DNA of 64,000 nt from Christiangramia fulva (GTDB lineage: Bacteria > Bacteroidota > Bacteroidia > Flavobacteriales > Flavobacteriaceae): contig NZ_CP028136.1 of NCBI RefSeq assembly GCF_003024155.1, positions 2,976,001-3,040,000 on the forward strand, written 5' to 3'. Shown piece by piece: positions 25,971-35,781 of this stretch. Position numbers and translations under genes: made by a program. Below the pieces are notes generated by a model. That model ran no database searches and was not told where the DNA came from. It saw only the letters and a list, made by a program, of their open reading frames with translations. Positions within the stretch are counted from its first letter, which is position 1; the number at the start of each line of letters is the position of its first letter.

Positions 25971-28031
25971 TTGAGAAAAGATATTAAAGCCCCTGTAGCG
26001 AAGAAAATTCCGAAGAAACTGGAGAAGCATGGCGATGTGCGCATCGATAATTATTTCTGGATGAATCAACGTGAAGATCCGGGTGTGATCGAATATCTGA
26101 ATTCTGAAAATGACTATAACGAAGCGGTGACTGCACATACTAAAGAATTTCAGCAGCAATTGTTTGCGGAAATGAAGGCGCGAATCAAGGAAGATGACGA
26201 ATCTGTGCCCTATAAATTGCACGGTTACTGGTACATAACCCGTTATGAGAAGGGCGGTGATTATCCCATTTACTCCCGGAAAAAAGAATCACCCGATGCT
26301 CCTGAAGAGGTGATGTTCAATGTAAATGAAATGGCGAAAGGTTTTGATTATTATAGCCTTGGCGGACTTAATGTTAGTACCAATAACCAACTCGTAGCTT
26401 TCGGGACCGATACTGTGAGCCGCAGGAAATATACTATCAGGATCAAAAATCTGGAAACCGGCGAAATTTATCCTGAAGAGATCAAAAATACCACCGGAGG
26501 TTCTACCTGGGCAAATGATAATAAAACGCTTTATTATACGAAGAAGGATCCCCAAACGCTGAGATCTTTTCAAATTTACAGGCATATCCTGGGAACCGAT
26601 CCTAAGAAAGATACGCTTATTTATGAGGAAAAAGACGAGACCTTCAGCGCGTATGTTTATAAATCGAAATCCCACCAGTTTATAATTATTGGTTCACACA
26701 GCACACTTACAACCGAATATCGTTTTCTAAATGCCAATCATCCCGAAGGTGATTTTCGTGTTTTTCAGCCACGGGTTCGGGGCCTGGAATATAGCATTTC
26801 ACATTTTGAAGATCATTTTTATGTAATGACCAATAAAGACGGTGCTACGAATTTCAAGCTAATGAAAACGCTGGTTGGAGAAACCGAAATGGAAAATTGG
26901 GTGGATGTAATTCCACACAGGGAAGATTTTCTTTTGGAAGATATTGATATTTTCAGGGATTACCTGGTTGTGAGTGAGCGGAACAACGGCCTGAATAAGA
27001 TTCGAATCGTTCGCTGGGAAGACGATTCTGAATATTATATTCCTTTCGATAATGAAACCTATACGGCCTACACCAGTATTAATCCTGATTTCGACACGGA
27101 AGTGCTGAGGTATAATTACAATAGCATGACTACACCTACTTCGGTAGTTGAATTCAATATGAAGACAAAGGAGAAAACGGTTCTGAAAGAACACGAAGTG
27201 CTGGGTGGAAAATTCGATAAAAATAATTATGCTGCCGAGCGGATCTGGGCTACGGCAGATGACGGTACAAAAATTCCGGTTTCCCTCGTTTACCGCAAAG
27301 GAACTAAAATGGACGGCAGCAATCCGTTGCTTCAGTATGCCTATGGCTCTTATGGTTCAACCATCGATCCTTATTTTTCTTCGGTAAGACTTAGTTTGCT
27401 GGATCGCGGATTCATCTACGCGATCGCTCATGTAAGGGGTGGCGAATATCTGGGCCGAAACTGGTACGAGGAAGGCCGACTTTTCAAAAAGACCAATACG
27501 TTTGATGATTTTATAGCCGTTTCAGAATATCTGATTGATAAAAAATATACTTCTGCAGCGCATTTATATGCCATGGGCGGTTCTGCCGGCGGATTGCTGA
27601 TGGGAGCAGTGATCAATCGCGCTCCACAGCTTTATAATGGGGTAATTGCTGCTGTACCTTTTGTTGATGTGGTTACCACGATGCTTGACGAAAGTATTCC
27701 GCTCACCACCGGGGAATATGATGAATGGGGAAATCCCGATAACCGGGAATATTATGAATATATGAAATCTTATTCGCCTTACGATAATATTAAAAGGCAG
27801 GATTATCCGAATATGCTTGTAACCACTGGGCTTCATGATTCCCAGGTGCAATACTGGGAACCGGCAAAATGGGTGGCGAAGCTACGCGAGTATAAAACCG
27901 ATTCTAATGTGTTGCTTCTTCATACGAACATGGAGGCCGGCCACGGAGGGCCTTCTGGACGGTTCGAAGCCCTTAGGGAAGTGGCCGAAGAATATGCATT
28001 TCTGTTGGATTTGGAAGGAATCGGGCAATAA
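25971..28031 (+). CDS. S9 family prolyl oligopeptidase (oligopeptidase B-like)
   Basis: The 686-residue protein begins with APVAKKIPKKLEKHGDVRIDNYFWM, the oligopeptidase B N-terminus, with a beta-propeller to about residue 400 and an alpha/beta-hydrolase domain after it. The nucleophile is Ser538 in GGSAGG; the catalytic His lies in the terminal EAGHGGPSGRFE segment. It cleaves short peptides, in oligopeptidase B after basic residues, in the cytosol or periplasm; no signal peptide is seen. The start is TTG: a stop codon lies just upstream in frame and the first ATG would remove 30 conserved residues. Confidence 0.93.
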   Translation: MRKDIKAPVAKKIPKKLEKHGDVRIDNYFWMNQREDPGVIEYLNSENDYNEAVTAHTKEFQQQLFAEMKARIKEDDESVPYKLHGYWYITRYEKGGDYPIYSRKKESPDAPEEVMFNVNEMAKGFDYYSLGGLNVSTNNQLVAFGTDTVSRRKYTIRIKNLETGEIYPEEIKNTTGGSTWANDNKTLYYTKKDPQTLRSFQIYRHILGTDPKKDTLIYEEKDETFSAYVYKSKSHQFIIIGSHSTLTTEYRFLNANHPEGDFRVFQPRVRGLEYSISHFEDHFYVMTNKDGATNFKLMKTLVGETEMENWVDVIPHREDFLLEDIDIFRDYLVVSERNNGLNKIRIVRWEDDSEYYIPFDNETYTAYTSINPDFDTEVLRYNYNSMTTPTSVVEFNMKTKEKTVLKEHEVLGGKFDKNNYAAERIWATADDGTKIPVSLVYRKGTKMDGSNPLLQYAYGSYGSTIDPYFSSVRLSLLDRGFIYAIAHVRGGEYLGRNWYEEGRLFKKTNTFDDFIAVSEYLIDKKYTSAAHLYAMGGSAGGLLMGAVINRAPQLYNGVIAAVPFVDVVTTMLDESIPLTTGEYDEWGNPDNREYYEYMKSYSPYDNIKRQDYPNMLVTTGLHDSQVQYWEPAKWVAKLREYKTDSNVLLLHTNMEAGHGGPSGRFEALREVAEEYAFLLDLEGIGQ

Positions 28032-28109
28032 TTAAAAAATTTGCCTTAAATTTGACCGGTTTTGGGCTTCTGCAGTTCTTAACCTTTTTTCAAAAAAAGA
28101 CCTCTATTT

Positions 28110-29150
28110 ATGAAAGAAGACTTGCAGGTTTACGATAATATATTGCAACTTATAGGCAATACCCCGTTAATTCACCTAAATAAAATTACCAACGGATTTA
28201 AAGGAAACTTCTTCGCCAAAGTAGAAGGTTTTAATCCCGGCCATTCTTCGAAAGACCGCATTGCTTTGTATATTATTGAAGAGGCGGAAAAAAACGGAAT
28301 TCTCAAACCAGGTAGCACCATTATAGAAACGACATCCGGGAATACCGGTTTTAGCATCGCGATGGTTAGCATTATCAAAGGATATGAATGTATTCTTGCA
28401 GTAAGCTCCAAATCTTCGAAAGACAAAATTGATATGCTCAGGACGATGGGCGCCAAAGTTTATGTGTGTCCGGCTAACGTTCCCGCTGATGATCCACGAT
28501 CTTACTACCAGGTTGCCAGGCGTTTACATGAGGAAATTAAAGGTTCGGTTTATATCAACCAGTATTTCAATGAATTAAATATTGACGCGCATTTCAATAC
28601 AACCGGACCTGAAATCTGGAAGCAAACCGAAGGAAAATTAACCCATCTTGTAGCCTGTAGTGGTACGGGTGGAACAATTTCTGGTACAGCGCGTTTTTTG
28701 AAATCGAAGAATCCTGATATAAAAATTATAGGTATTGATGCTTTTGGCTCGGTACTGAAAAAATATCACGAAACCCGTGAATTTGATGAAGAGGAAATTT
28801 ATCCTTACCGAATAGAAGGTTTGGGTAAAAATCTTATTCCAACGGCCACCGATTTTGATGTTATTGACAAATTCGTAAAGGTAACCGATGAAGAAGCGGC
28901 GCATACTGCACGTGAACTGGCAAGAACTGAAGGCCTTTTTGTGGGGTATACCAGTGGTGCAGCCACTCAGGGTCTGAAACAACTTGCTGAAGAAGGAGAG
29001 TTCGATAAAGATTCTGAAGTGATAGTTATTTTTCCAGATCATGGTTCCCGTTATATGAGCAAGATCTACAGCGATGACTGGATGACTGAACAGGGCTTTT
29101 TCGATACCAAAAACGAAGCCGCATCTCAACCTATTGAGATCATTAAGTAA
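28110..29150 (+). CDS. Cysteine synthase/CBS-like PLP enzyme, possible cysteate synthase
   Basis: The 346-residue fold-type II PLP enzyme has K48 in NPGHSSKDR as the Schiff-base lysine, ETTSGNTG (73-80) for the substrate carboxylate, [11 protein letters not shown] for the PLP phosphate and [18 protein letters not shown] near the end, which resembles the catalytic core of cystathionine beta-synthase. The usual NPGGSVKDR and EPTSGNTG are altered to NPGHSSKDR and ETTSGNTG. Housekeeping cysteine synthase or CBS is the cautious reading. The following gene, an alpha-oxoamine synthase, raises the possibility of cysteate synthesis for sulfonolipids; this is inference. Confidence 0.85.
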   Translation: MKEDLQVYDNILQLIGNTPLIHLNKITNGFKGNFFAKVEGFNPGHSSKDRIALYIIEEAEKNGILKPGSTIIETTSGNTGFSIAMVSIIKGYECILAVSSKSSKDKIDMLRTMGAKVYVCPANVPADDPRSYYQVARRLHEEIKGSVYINQYFNELNIDAHFNTTGPEIWKQTEGKLTHLVACSGTGGTISGTARFLKSKNPDIKIIGIDAFGSVLKKYHETREFDEEEIYPYRIEGLGKNLIPTATDFDVIDKFVKVTDEEAAHTARELARTEGLFVGYTSGAATQGLKQLAEEGEFDKDSEVIVIFPDHGSRYMSKIYSDDWMTEQGFFDTKNEAASQPIEIIK

Positions 29151-29172
29151 GATAAAATATTAACATTTATTA

Positions 29173-29207
29173 ACAAAAGCATCCTATTTTTTGTAGGATG
29201 CTTTTGT
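29173..29207 (+). terminator. Terminator after the cysteine-synthase-like gene
   Basis: A perfect 14-bp stem (29173-29186 with 29194-29207) is followed by TTTT. It implies that the next gene, which has its own promoter, is a separate transcript. Confidence 0.9.
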
Positions 29208-29238
29208 TTTTAGTAGTTTGCCATGTTGAAAAAATTAC

Positions 29239-29271
29239 TTTGTAGAATTGGGCCAATTTTACATACTTTTG
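29239..29271 (+). promoter_or_regulatory. Promoter of the alpha-oxoamine synthase gene
   Basis: TTTG (29239-29242), a 21-base spacer and TACTTTTG (29264-29271) match the Bacteroidota consensus exactly; the ATG is 22 bases further on. Confidence 0.78.
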
Positions 29272-29293
29272 CGGCTCGTCTAAATTATGACCG

Positions 29294-30556
29294 ATGAAGG
29301 ATTTATTTGATAAAATTTATAAAGATAAAGGTCCGCTGGGCAAATGGGCTGAACAGGCTGAAGGTTACTTCGTTTTTCCAAAACTTGAAGGGCCAATATC
29401 TAACCGAATGAAGTTTCGGGGTAAAGAGGTGATTACCTGGAGTATTAATGATTACCTGGGACTTGCCAACCATCCCGAAGTTCGAAAAGTAGATGCCGAA
29501 GCTGCAGCCGAATATGGTTCTGCTTACCCAATGGGTGCCCGCATGATGAGTGGTCATACCAGCTTACATGAAAGACTGCAGGATGAACTTGCTTCTTTTG
29601 TACATAAACAGGCCGCTTACCTTCTTAATTTTGGTTACCAGGGTATGGTTTCTACCATTGACGCTCTTGTTTCCAAACAGGATGTCATCGTTTATGATGT
29701 AGATGCGCATGCCTGTATCATTGATGGGGTAAGATTGCATTTAGGCCAGCGATTTACCTATAAGCATAACGACATGGAGAGTATCGAAAAGAATCTCCAG
29801 CGTGCTACCAAAATTGCAGAACAAACCGGTGGTGGGATCCTTCTTATTTCTGAAGGTGTATTTGGTATGCGAGGTGAGCAGGGTAAACTGAAGGAAATCG
29901 TTGAGCTTAAGAAAAAATATAATTTCAGGCTTTTTGTTGATGACGCACATGGTTTCGGAACGCTTGGTAAAACAGGTGCCGGAGCAGGAGAGGAGCAGGG
30001 AGTTCAGGATGAAATCGATGTGTATTTCGCCACTTTCGCTAAATCTATGGCCAGTACCGGTGCATTTATCGCAGCCGACAAAGAGATCATCGATTACCTT
30101 AAATATAACCTTCGATCACAAATGTTCGCGAAATCACTGCAGATGCAGCTGGTTGTGGGAGCTTTAAAACGTTTGGAAATGCTTCGCAGCATGCCTGAAC
30201 TTCGAGAGAAGCTTTGGGAAAATGTGAATGCGCTTCAGAATGGATTGAAGAATAAAGGCTTCGATATTGGAACGACACAAAGTTGTGTGACTCCGGTTTA
30301 TTTAAAAGGAAGTATCCCAGAGGCAATGGCGCTTGTAAAAGACCTTAGGGAGAACCACGGCGTTTTCTGCTCGATTGTTGTTTATCCTGTGATTCCAAAA
30401 GGATTGATCCTTCTAAGAATGATCCCAACCGCAAGTCATACTCTTCAGGATGTGGAGGAAACACTTGTAGCATTTTCAGCGATACGTGAAAGACTTGAAA
30501 ATGGAACATATAAAAGACTTTCCGCTTCAGTAGAAGCTGCGATGGCCAATAAATAA
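29294..30556 (+). CDS. Alpha-oxoamine synthase family enzyme (KBL/AONS/SPT-like)
   Basis: The 420-residue fold-type I PLP enzyme has H89-type GHTS segment, FVDDAHGFGTLG (214-225) with the PLP-nitrogen Asp and His, and the PLP lysine K250 in TFAKSMASTGAF. The family condenses an amino acid with an acyl-CoA or acyl-ACP and releases CO2: glycine C-acetyltransferase, 8-amino-7-oxononanoate synthase, serine palmitoyltransferase and cysteate acyltransferase. There are no bio genes or threonine dehydrogenase nearby, so a lipid role (sphingolipid or sulfonolipid) is more likely than biotin. Which one cannot be read from the sequence. Confidence 0.88.
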   Translation: MKDLFDKIYKDKGPLGKWAEQAEGYFVFPKLEGPISNRMKFRGKEVITWSINDYLGLANHPEVRKVDAEAAAEYGSAYPMGARMMSGHTSLHERLQDELASFVHKQAAYLLNFGYQGMVSTIDALVSKQDVIVYDVDAHACIIDGVRLHLGQRFTYKHNDMESIEKNLQRATKIAEQTGGGILLISEGVFGMRGEQGKLKEIVELKKKYNFRLFVDDAHGFGTLGKTGAGAGEEQGVQDEIDVYFATFAKSMASTGAFIAADKEIIDYLKYNLRSQMFAKSLQMQLVVGALKRLEMLRSMPELREKLWENVNALQNGLKNKGFDIGTTQSCVTPVYLKGSIPEAMALVKDLRENHGVFCSIVVYPVIPKGLILLRMIPTASHTLQDVEETLVAFSAIRERLENGTYKRLSASVEAAMANK

Positions 30557-30579
30557 GAATATTATAATATTTGAAATGT

Positions 30580-30605
30580 AAAGCCCTGTCATTGCAGGGC
30601 TTTTT
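30580..30605. terminator. Terminator between convergent genes
   Basis: AAAGCCCTG/CAGGGCTTT (30580-30588 with 30595-30603) is followed by a T-run. It ends the oxoamine synthase gene; the A-rich left arm may also serve the convergent gene. Confidence 0.9.
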
Positions 30606-30626
30606 CACTTTTAAATAGTGCCAAAT

Positions 30627-31613
30627 TTAAAGGCCACCGTTGCCATTTTCATTTTCCTCTTCAGCTTTTTTCTGCTTTCGGCCAAATCTTTTTTCACTCC
30701 TTGCCCTGCGCTGATTTCCTTCATTTGATTCTTCAAGGAACTCATCCAGCTCATGCAAATCGAATCTGTACGAAATTCCTCCGGCAATCTGCCAGCGTGA
30801 AGGTGTTTCTTTTATATTGAAAAGCCCGGATAGGTCTACCTGGAAATTTTTTCCGAAAAGGTAAGCGGCTCCGCCGCGAAAGATATCATCGGCATAAATA
30901 TCACTGGAGATCCACTGGTATTCGCCAAATATTGCCAGATGTTGCGTCAAGGTATGTGTAACGGTAATAATGCCGGTATAAGTGGGAAATTCCTCTCCAA
31001 GGCGGTCGCCGATGAAATTAAGCACCAACACCGTATTCCCCCAGTTATTCTGAGTTATTAAAGCTGCTTTAGGGCTGAATTTCGCCTCGCCTTCATATAA
31101 ATAGGGATTGTCTCCAAATGAGAAATTCGCACCAGCATAAACCGATACCGCCGGAATCAGGGTTTTCCATTTAAAACGATGATTCGCCTTCCAGCTGTAA
31201 AGATTGGGTTTGTCTTTCTCTAAAGTCTTATACGGATCGAAAATGAGGTATTTCGCACCAATTGTATTGGCCCTGAAATTGGCAACCTTATAATTAGAAG
31301 AATTTCCGAGAAAATTGCGTGTTACATCCTGAGATTCGAAAGCTCCAGTCAGGTTCAGTTCAAGATTTTCAAAAAAGACTCCGTACCGAAGCTGGTAATC
31401 AATTCCCCAAAGATCAGTATCGCTTCCCAGTGCTCTGTAGTGATCATTCCCAAAATATCCCCCCGTTTCCAGCTGGATCACTCCCGTTCCCACCGCAAAA
31501 GCTCCCTGCGATTGTCCGGGACGGTTGGAATTAATGGTTTCGGTATATTGAGCCTGGAGCTGAAGTGAAAAAAGGGAAAATAGCAGCAGGCTTAGAATGC
31601 TTGTTTTTTGCAT
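30627..31613 (-). CDS. Outer-membrane beta-barrel protein, transporter-like (MetA-pathway phenol type)
   Basis: The 328-residue protein has a signal peptide (MQKTSILSLLLFSLFSLQLQAQ) and then TINSNRPGQSQGAFAVGTGVIQLETGGYF, the N-terminal pattern of the putative MetA-pathway phenol-degradation transporter family. Alternating aromatic beta strands fill the rest. The C-terminal 35 residues are charged (RRARSEKRFGRKQKKAEEEN) and would extend beyond the barrel. The natural substrate is unknown, and the family name does not imply phenol use here. Confidence 0.85.
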   Translation of the reverse strand: MQKTSILSLLLFSLFSLQLQAQYTETINSNRPGQSQGAFAVGTGVIQLETGGYFGNDHYRALGSDTDLWGIDYQLRYGVFFENLELNLTGAFESQDVTRNFLGNSSNYKVANFRANTIGAKYLIFDPYKTLEKDKPNLYSWKANHRFKWKTLIPAVSVYAGANFSFGDNPYLYEGEAKFSPKAALITQNNWGNTVLVLNFIGDRLGEEFPTYTGIITVTHTLTQHLAIFGEYQWISSDIYADDIFRGGAAYLFGKNFQVDLSGLFNIKETPSRWQIAGGISYRFDLHELDEFLEESNEGNQRRARSEKRFGRKQKKAEEENENGNGGL

Positions 31614-31717
31614 GAGTTTTGGCTTGGTTCTCTCAAAGATAGAAAGTTTATTATAATTTTATGCTCGTCTTTCCGGCCATTCTAACCTCATCTTTTTATT
31701 TTTGCAAAAAGCAAAAA

Positions 31718-31999
31718 ATGTTGGAAGCATCATTCACCGGAGTAATAAGAACGATACTTATCATCCTTCTGGTATACTTCGGCCTTAAAATACTACTTCG
31801 CTATTTCGGCCCCATGATCTTGAGGTATTTTATGAAGAAAATGGGAAAGAAATTTGAACAGCAGTTCAATCAGTTTGGCGGATTTCAGGAATCTCAAAAA
31901 GAAAAGGAAGGGAAAGTAAGCATTGATAAAAAGCCCCGATCCAATAGAAATAATGATAAAAAGGTAGGTGAATACATCGATTACGAAGAAATTGATTAA
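31718..31999 (+). CDS. DUF4834-type small membrane protein
   Basis: The 93-residue protein has one membrane helix (IRTILIILLVYFGLKILLRYF) and a basic, then acidic, soluble tail ending EYIDYEEID, the DUF4834 pattern of Bacteroidota. The start at MLEASFTGV is preferred over one 57 bases upstream, because a TATTTTTG -7-like element (31697-31704) lies between them. It precedes the YfhO gene by 72 bases. Function unknown. Confidence 0.85.
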   Translation: MLEASFTGVIRTILIILLVYFGLKILLRYFGPMILRYFMKKMGKKFEQQFNQFGGFQESQKEKEGKVSIDKKPRSNRNNDKKVGEYIDYEEID

Positions 32000-32071
32000 T
32001 TTCGGATTTTAACACAGAGGGAGTTTTTTCCTTCTTATTCGATTCTTTTTAGCTAACAAAAGTCCGGTTTA

Positions 32072-34486
32072 ATGGCCAAAATCAAGCAATTTCTGCCTCA
32101 TCTTTTCGTACTGGCAGGATTCGTAATACTATCACTTTTTTATTTCAGCCCTGTTTTAAAAGGAAAGGAGATCTTTCAAAGCGATATCGTTCAATACATC
32201 GGGATGTCGAAACAGCAGAATGATTTTCGAGAGCAAAACGGGGAAGAGACCTATTGGACCGATGCCGCTTTTGGCGGAATGCCCACCTACCAGCTGGGCG
32301 CTCATTATCCTCATAATTACATTAAGGAACTGGATCACTTAATCCGCTTCCTTCCCAGACCTGCAGATTATTTGTTCCTGTATTTCATAGGATTTTACAT
32401 TTTACTGCTCTGCCTGAAACTTGACTACAGGCTCGCCGCCCTGGGTGCCATTGCTTTTGGTTTTTCAACTTATTTGATCATCATACTCGGTGTGGGGCAT
32501 AACGCAAAAGCGCATGCGATCGCTTATATGCCATTGGTGCTTGCCGGTATCATTGCTATTTTCCGAAAACGGAATATCTGGACCTTTTTATTATTAACTA
32601 TCGGAATGGCTCTGGAAATCGTCGCAAATCACTTCCAGATGACCTATTATTTGCTTCTGCTGGTGATTGTTCTTGGAGTTGTTTACCTCGTCGATGCTTT
32701 TAAAAAAGGTCTTATGCCCGATTATTTTAAATCGCTGGGAGTAATGGTGGGTGCCGTTATTCTCGCCATCGCCCTGAATGCCACTTCTTTGATGGCCACC
32801 GGCGAATATGCCGATTTTAGCACTCGTGGCAAATCGGAATTAACGATTACTCCTAACGGAAATAAAGATAAAAAACACGGACTTGGCTACGAATATATTA
32901 CCGAGTACAGCTATGGAATTTTAGAAACACTGGACCTTTTCGTGCCTCGATTTATGGGTGGGGGAAGTTCAGAGAATATTGGTACCGATAGCAATCTTTA
33001 TAAACAAATGCAGGAGATGGGCGTGCCCCTAGATCAGGCGCGACAGATCGTCCAGGGAGCACCAACCTACTGGGGGGACCAAACCTATGTGAAAGCACCT
33101 GCCTATATTGGTGCGACAGTAATTTTTCTTTTTGTATTTGCGCTTTATCTTGTTCGCGGACGCCTTAAATGGTGGATTGTTGGCGGGAGTATTCTCGCCC
33201 TTCTATTAAGCTGGGGCCGAAATTTCGAATTCCTTACGCGCTTTTTTATAGACGTGGTGCCGCTTTATGACAAATTTCGGGCGGTTTCATCAATCCAGGT
33301 GATCATTGAGCTTTGTGTACCGGCAATGGGAGTTGTAGGGGTTTGTAAACTGCTTTCTAATTCGGTTACCAAAGAAGCGAAACTTCATGCCTTAAATTGG
33401 AGTTCCATTATTTGCGGGGGTCTATTGCTGATCTTTCTGCTTTTCAAATCGGTTTTTCTGGATTTTTCAGGCGGAAGCGATGCGGCTCTCTCACAACAGT
33501 TTGGAATGGATCTGATGCGAGCTTTAAAAGAAGATCGAAAAGCGATTTTTACTGCCGATGTCATTCGTTCCCTGATTCTTATTGCCCTTGTCGCGGCACT
33601 GATCTTCGGTTTTCTGAAGGATAAATTAAAGCCAAATCTGGTTATTGGCGGAATTGCTATTTTGTTCCTGATCGATTTGATCGGGGTGGATTTCAGGTAT
33701 GTAAATGAAGATGATTTTGTGAATACCAGTGAGATGGAAAGGCCTTTTCAGCCCTTGCAAGCCGATGCCGCCATTTTAAAAGACACATCTCATTACAGGG
33801 TTTTCGATATTACCGGTAGTCCTTTTAATACTGGCCGTACTTCCTATTTTCATAATGCTTTAGGCGGATACCATGCCGCAAAACCGGGAAGGATCCAGGA
33901 TCTGTATGATTTCTATATTTCCCAGAACAATATGGAAATCCTGAATATGCTGAATGTAAAATATTTTATTATTCCTGATAAGCAAGGCCAGGCACAGGCG
34001 CAACAGAATCCCGAAGCATTTGGAAATGCCTGGTACGTTAAGGGGATAAAATGGGTTGATTCGGCTGATGAAGCGATTCTTGCCCTAAAAGACACCGATC
34101 TTCAGGATACCGCGGTAGTTAGGCAAAAATTCAAACGGGAGATAAGAGATTTTCAATTCGATTCCACCGCGACCATAAATCTGACTTACGATCAGCCAGA
34201 CCACCTCAAATACGAGACTGCTTCTACTTCTCCGCAGTTCGCGGTCTTTTCAGAAACCTATTATCAGCCTGGCTGGAATTCTTATATAGACGGTCAAAAA
34301 GCAGATCATATAAGAGCAAATTATGTGCTGAGGGCGATGAATATTCCTGCCGGAAAACATACTGTTGAATTTAAATTCGAACCACAGGTGGTAAAAACGG
34401 GAAGTACGATTACTCTGGTAAGTTCCATACTTGTGGCACTTATAATTATAGGCGGAGCAGGATTCGAGTGGAAAAAACGAAATTAA
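32072..34486 (+). CDS. YfhO family multipass membrane protein
   Basis: The 804-residue protein has about 12 membrane helices in the first two thirds, a soluble domain (about 540-760) and a final helix, the layout of the YfhO/GT-C-like family. The first loop carries QSDIVQYIGMSKQQNDF with an Asp that fits the GT-C sugar-transfer motif. YfhO proteins in Gram-positive bacteria decorate lipoteichoic acid; in Bacteroidota the acceptor is unknown. It is followed after 11 bases by a glycosyltransferase and then a flippase, so an envelope polysaccharide or glycolipid role is likely. Confidence 0.88.
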   Translation: MAKIKQFLPHLFVLAGFVILSLFYFSPVLKGKEIFQSDIVQYIGMSKQQNDFREQNGEETYWTDAAFGGMPTYQLGAHYPHNYIKELDHLIRFLPRPADYLFLYFIGFYILLLCLKLDYRLAALGAIAFGFSTYLIIILGVGHNAKAHAIAYMPLVLAGIIAIFRKRNIWTFLLLTIGMALEIVANHFQMTYYLLLLVIVLGVVYLVDAFKKGLMPDYFKSLGVMVGAVILAIALNATSLMATGEYADFSTRGKSELTITPNGNKDKKHGLGYEYITEYSYGILETLDLFVPRFMGGGSSENIGTDSNLYKQMQEMGVPLDQARQIVQGAPTYWGDQTYVKAPAYIGATVIFLFVFALYLVRGRLKWWIVGGSILALLLSWGRNFEFLTRFFIDVVPLYDKFRAVSSIQVIIELCVPAMGVVGVCKLLSNSVTKEAKLHALNWSSIICGGLLLIFLLFKSVFLDFSGGSDAALSQQFGMDLMRALKEDRKAIFTADVIRSLILIALVAALIFGFLKDKLKPNLVIGGIAILFLIDLIGVDFRYVNEDDFVNTSEMERPFQPLQADAAILKDTSHYRVFDITGSPFNTGRTSYFHNALGGYHAAKPGRIQDLYDFYISQNNMEILNMLNVKYFIIPDKQGQAQAQQNPEAFGNAWYVKGIKWVDSADEAILALKDTDLQDTAVVRQKFKREIRDFQFDSTATINLTYDQPDHLKYETASTSPQFAVFSETYYQPGWNSYIDGQKADHIRANYVLRAMNIPAGKHTVEFKFEPQVVKTGSTITLVSSILVALIIIGGAGFEWKKRN

Positions 34487-34497
34487 TCGGACTCTTG

Positions 34498-35781
34498 ATG
34501 AAAAAGGTCCTGATCATAACCTATTACTGGCCTCCTGCAGGCGGCCCCGGCGTACAACGCTGGCTTAAATTCGTAAAATATCTTCGGGATTTTCAAATTG
34601 AACCTGTAGTTTATATTCCGGAAAATCCAGGTTATCCCATAATAGATGGAAGCCTACAAGATGAAGTTCCTGAAGGAATAAAGATTTTGCGGCAACCTAT
34701 ACGTGAGCCCTACAAACTAGCAGGAATTTTTTCAAAAAAGGAGACGGAAAAGATCAGTTCCGGGATAATTGCCGAAGAAAAAAAACAGAGCTTTCTTGAG
34801 AAAATGATGCTTTTTATAAGGGGAAATTTCTTTATTCCAGATGCCAGGGTGCTGTGGGTAAAACCTTCAGTTAAATACCTTTCGGCTTTCCTAAAGGAAG
34901 AAAAAATAGAAACTCTTATCACTACCGGACCGCCTCATAGTTTGCATCTTATAGGTTTAAATTTAAAGAAGCACTTTAATGTTAAATGGATTGCTGATTT
35001 TCGTGATCCCTGGACGCAGATAGGCTATCACGAGAAATTGAAGCTTACCAGGAGTTCCCGGGAAAAACATGAAAACCTTGAAAAAGAAGTTTTGCAAACT
35101 GCCGATAAGATTATCGCTACCAGTTTTTCCACCAGGGAAGAATTTCAGCAAAAAACTTCAAAAGAGATCTGCCTTATTACTAATGGTTTCGATATAGAAG
35201 AAAACAACCGGCCATATTCGAATGATAAATTCATCATCTCTCATGTTGGTTCTTTATTATCAGGCAGAAATCCGATAAATCTATGGAAGGCTTTATCGGA
35301 ATTGATCAAAGAAAATCCAAAATTCGAGAAGGATCTACAGCTTTCTTTCGCCGGAAGGATTAGTGAAGAGGTGGTTTCTTCTATGAAAGATTTTGGTCTC
35401 TCTTCATTTCTTGAATTAAAAGGTTATGTTGGCCATGGAAAAGCTGTTAAGCTTCAGCGGGAAAGCGCATTATTACTTCTTTTAGAGATAGATTCTGAAA
35501 TTACGAGGGGAATTATTCCGGGAAAACTTTTCGAATATCTGGCTTCCAAAAGACCAATTCTTGCCATTGGCCCTCACAACTGGGATGTTGGAAAGATCCT
35601 TTCCGATGCTGGTGCGGGCCAGGTTTTTCAGTATGGTGATAAGGAAACAATTAAAAATTTTATATTTTCAGAATATCAGAAATTCAAAAATGGCGAAGAA
35701 TTGCTCCTGGCATCTGAAGTTTCCAAATACCACCGCCGGGAAACCACGAAAAAACTAGCCGAATTAATCAAAAATCTGTAA
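34498..35781 (+). CDS. Glycosyltransferase family 4-like protein
   Basis: The 427-residue GT-B fold protein begins with MKKVLIITYYWPPAGGPGVQRW, the typical GT4 N-terminus, and has a C-terminal Rossmann domain with HVGSLLSGRNP and IIPGKLFEYLASKRPILAIG, where the Glu of KLFEYLA contacts the sugar nucleotide. A start 30 bases upstream (34468) would overlap yfhO and adds MEKTKLIGLL; it is less likely. The stop overlaps the flippase start by one base (TAATG). The donor and acceptor sugars are unknown. Confidence 0.9.
   Translation: MKKVLIITYYWPPAGGPGVQRWLKFVKYLRDFQIEPVVYIPENPGYPIIDGSLQDEVPEGIKILRQPIREPYKLAGIFSKKETEKISSGIIAEEKKQSFLEKMMLFIRGNFFIPDARVLWVKPSVKYLSAFLKEEKIETLITTGPPHSLHLIGLNLKKHFNVKWIADFRDPWTQIGYHEKLKLTRSSREKHENLEKEVLQTADKIIATSFSTREEFQQKTSKEICLITNGFDIEENNRPYSNDKFIISHVGSLLSGRNPINLWKALSELIKENPKFEKDLQLSFAGRISEEVVSSMKDFGLSSFLELKGYVGHGKAVKLQRESALLLLLEIDSEITRGIIPGKLFEYLASKRPILAIGPHNWDVGKILSDAGAGQVFQYGDKETIKNFIFSEYQKFKNGEELLLASEVSKYHRRETTKKLAELIKNL

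Noticed and set aside
25971..25973. S9 peptidase as truncated at the N-terminus for lack of ATG
   Set aside because: A TTG start placed after a near-consensus promoter gives the complete conserved N-terminus.
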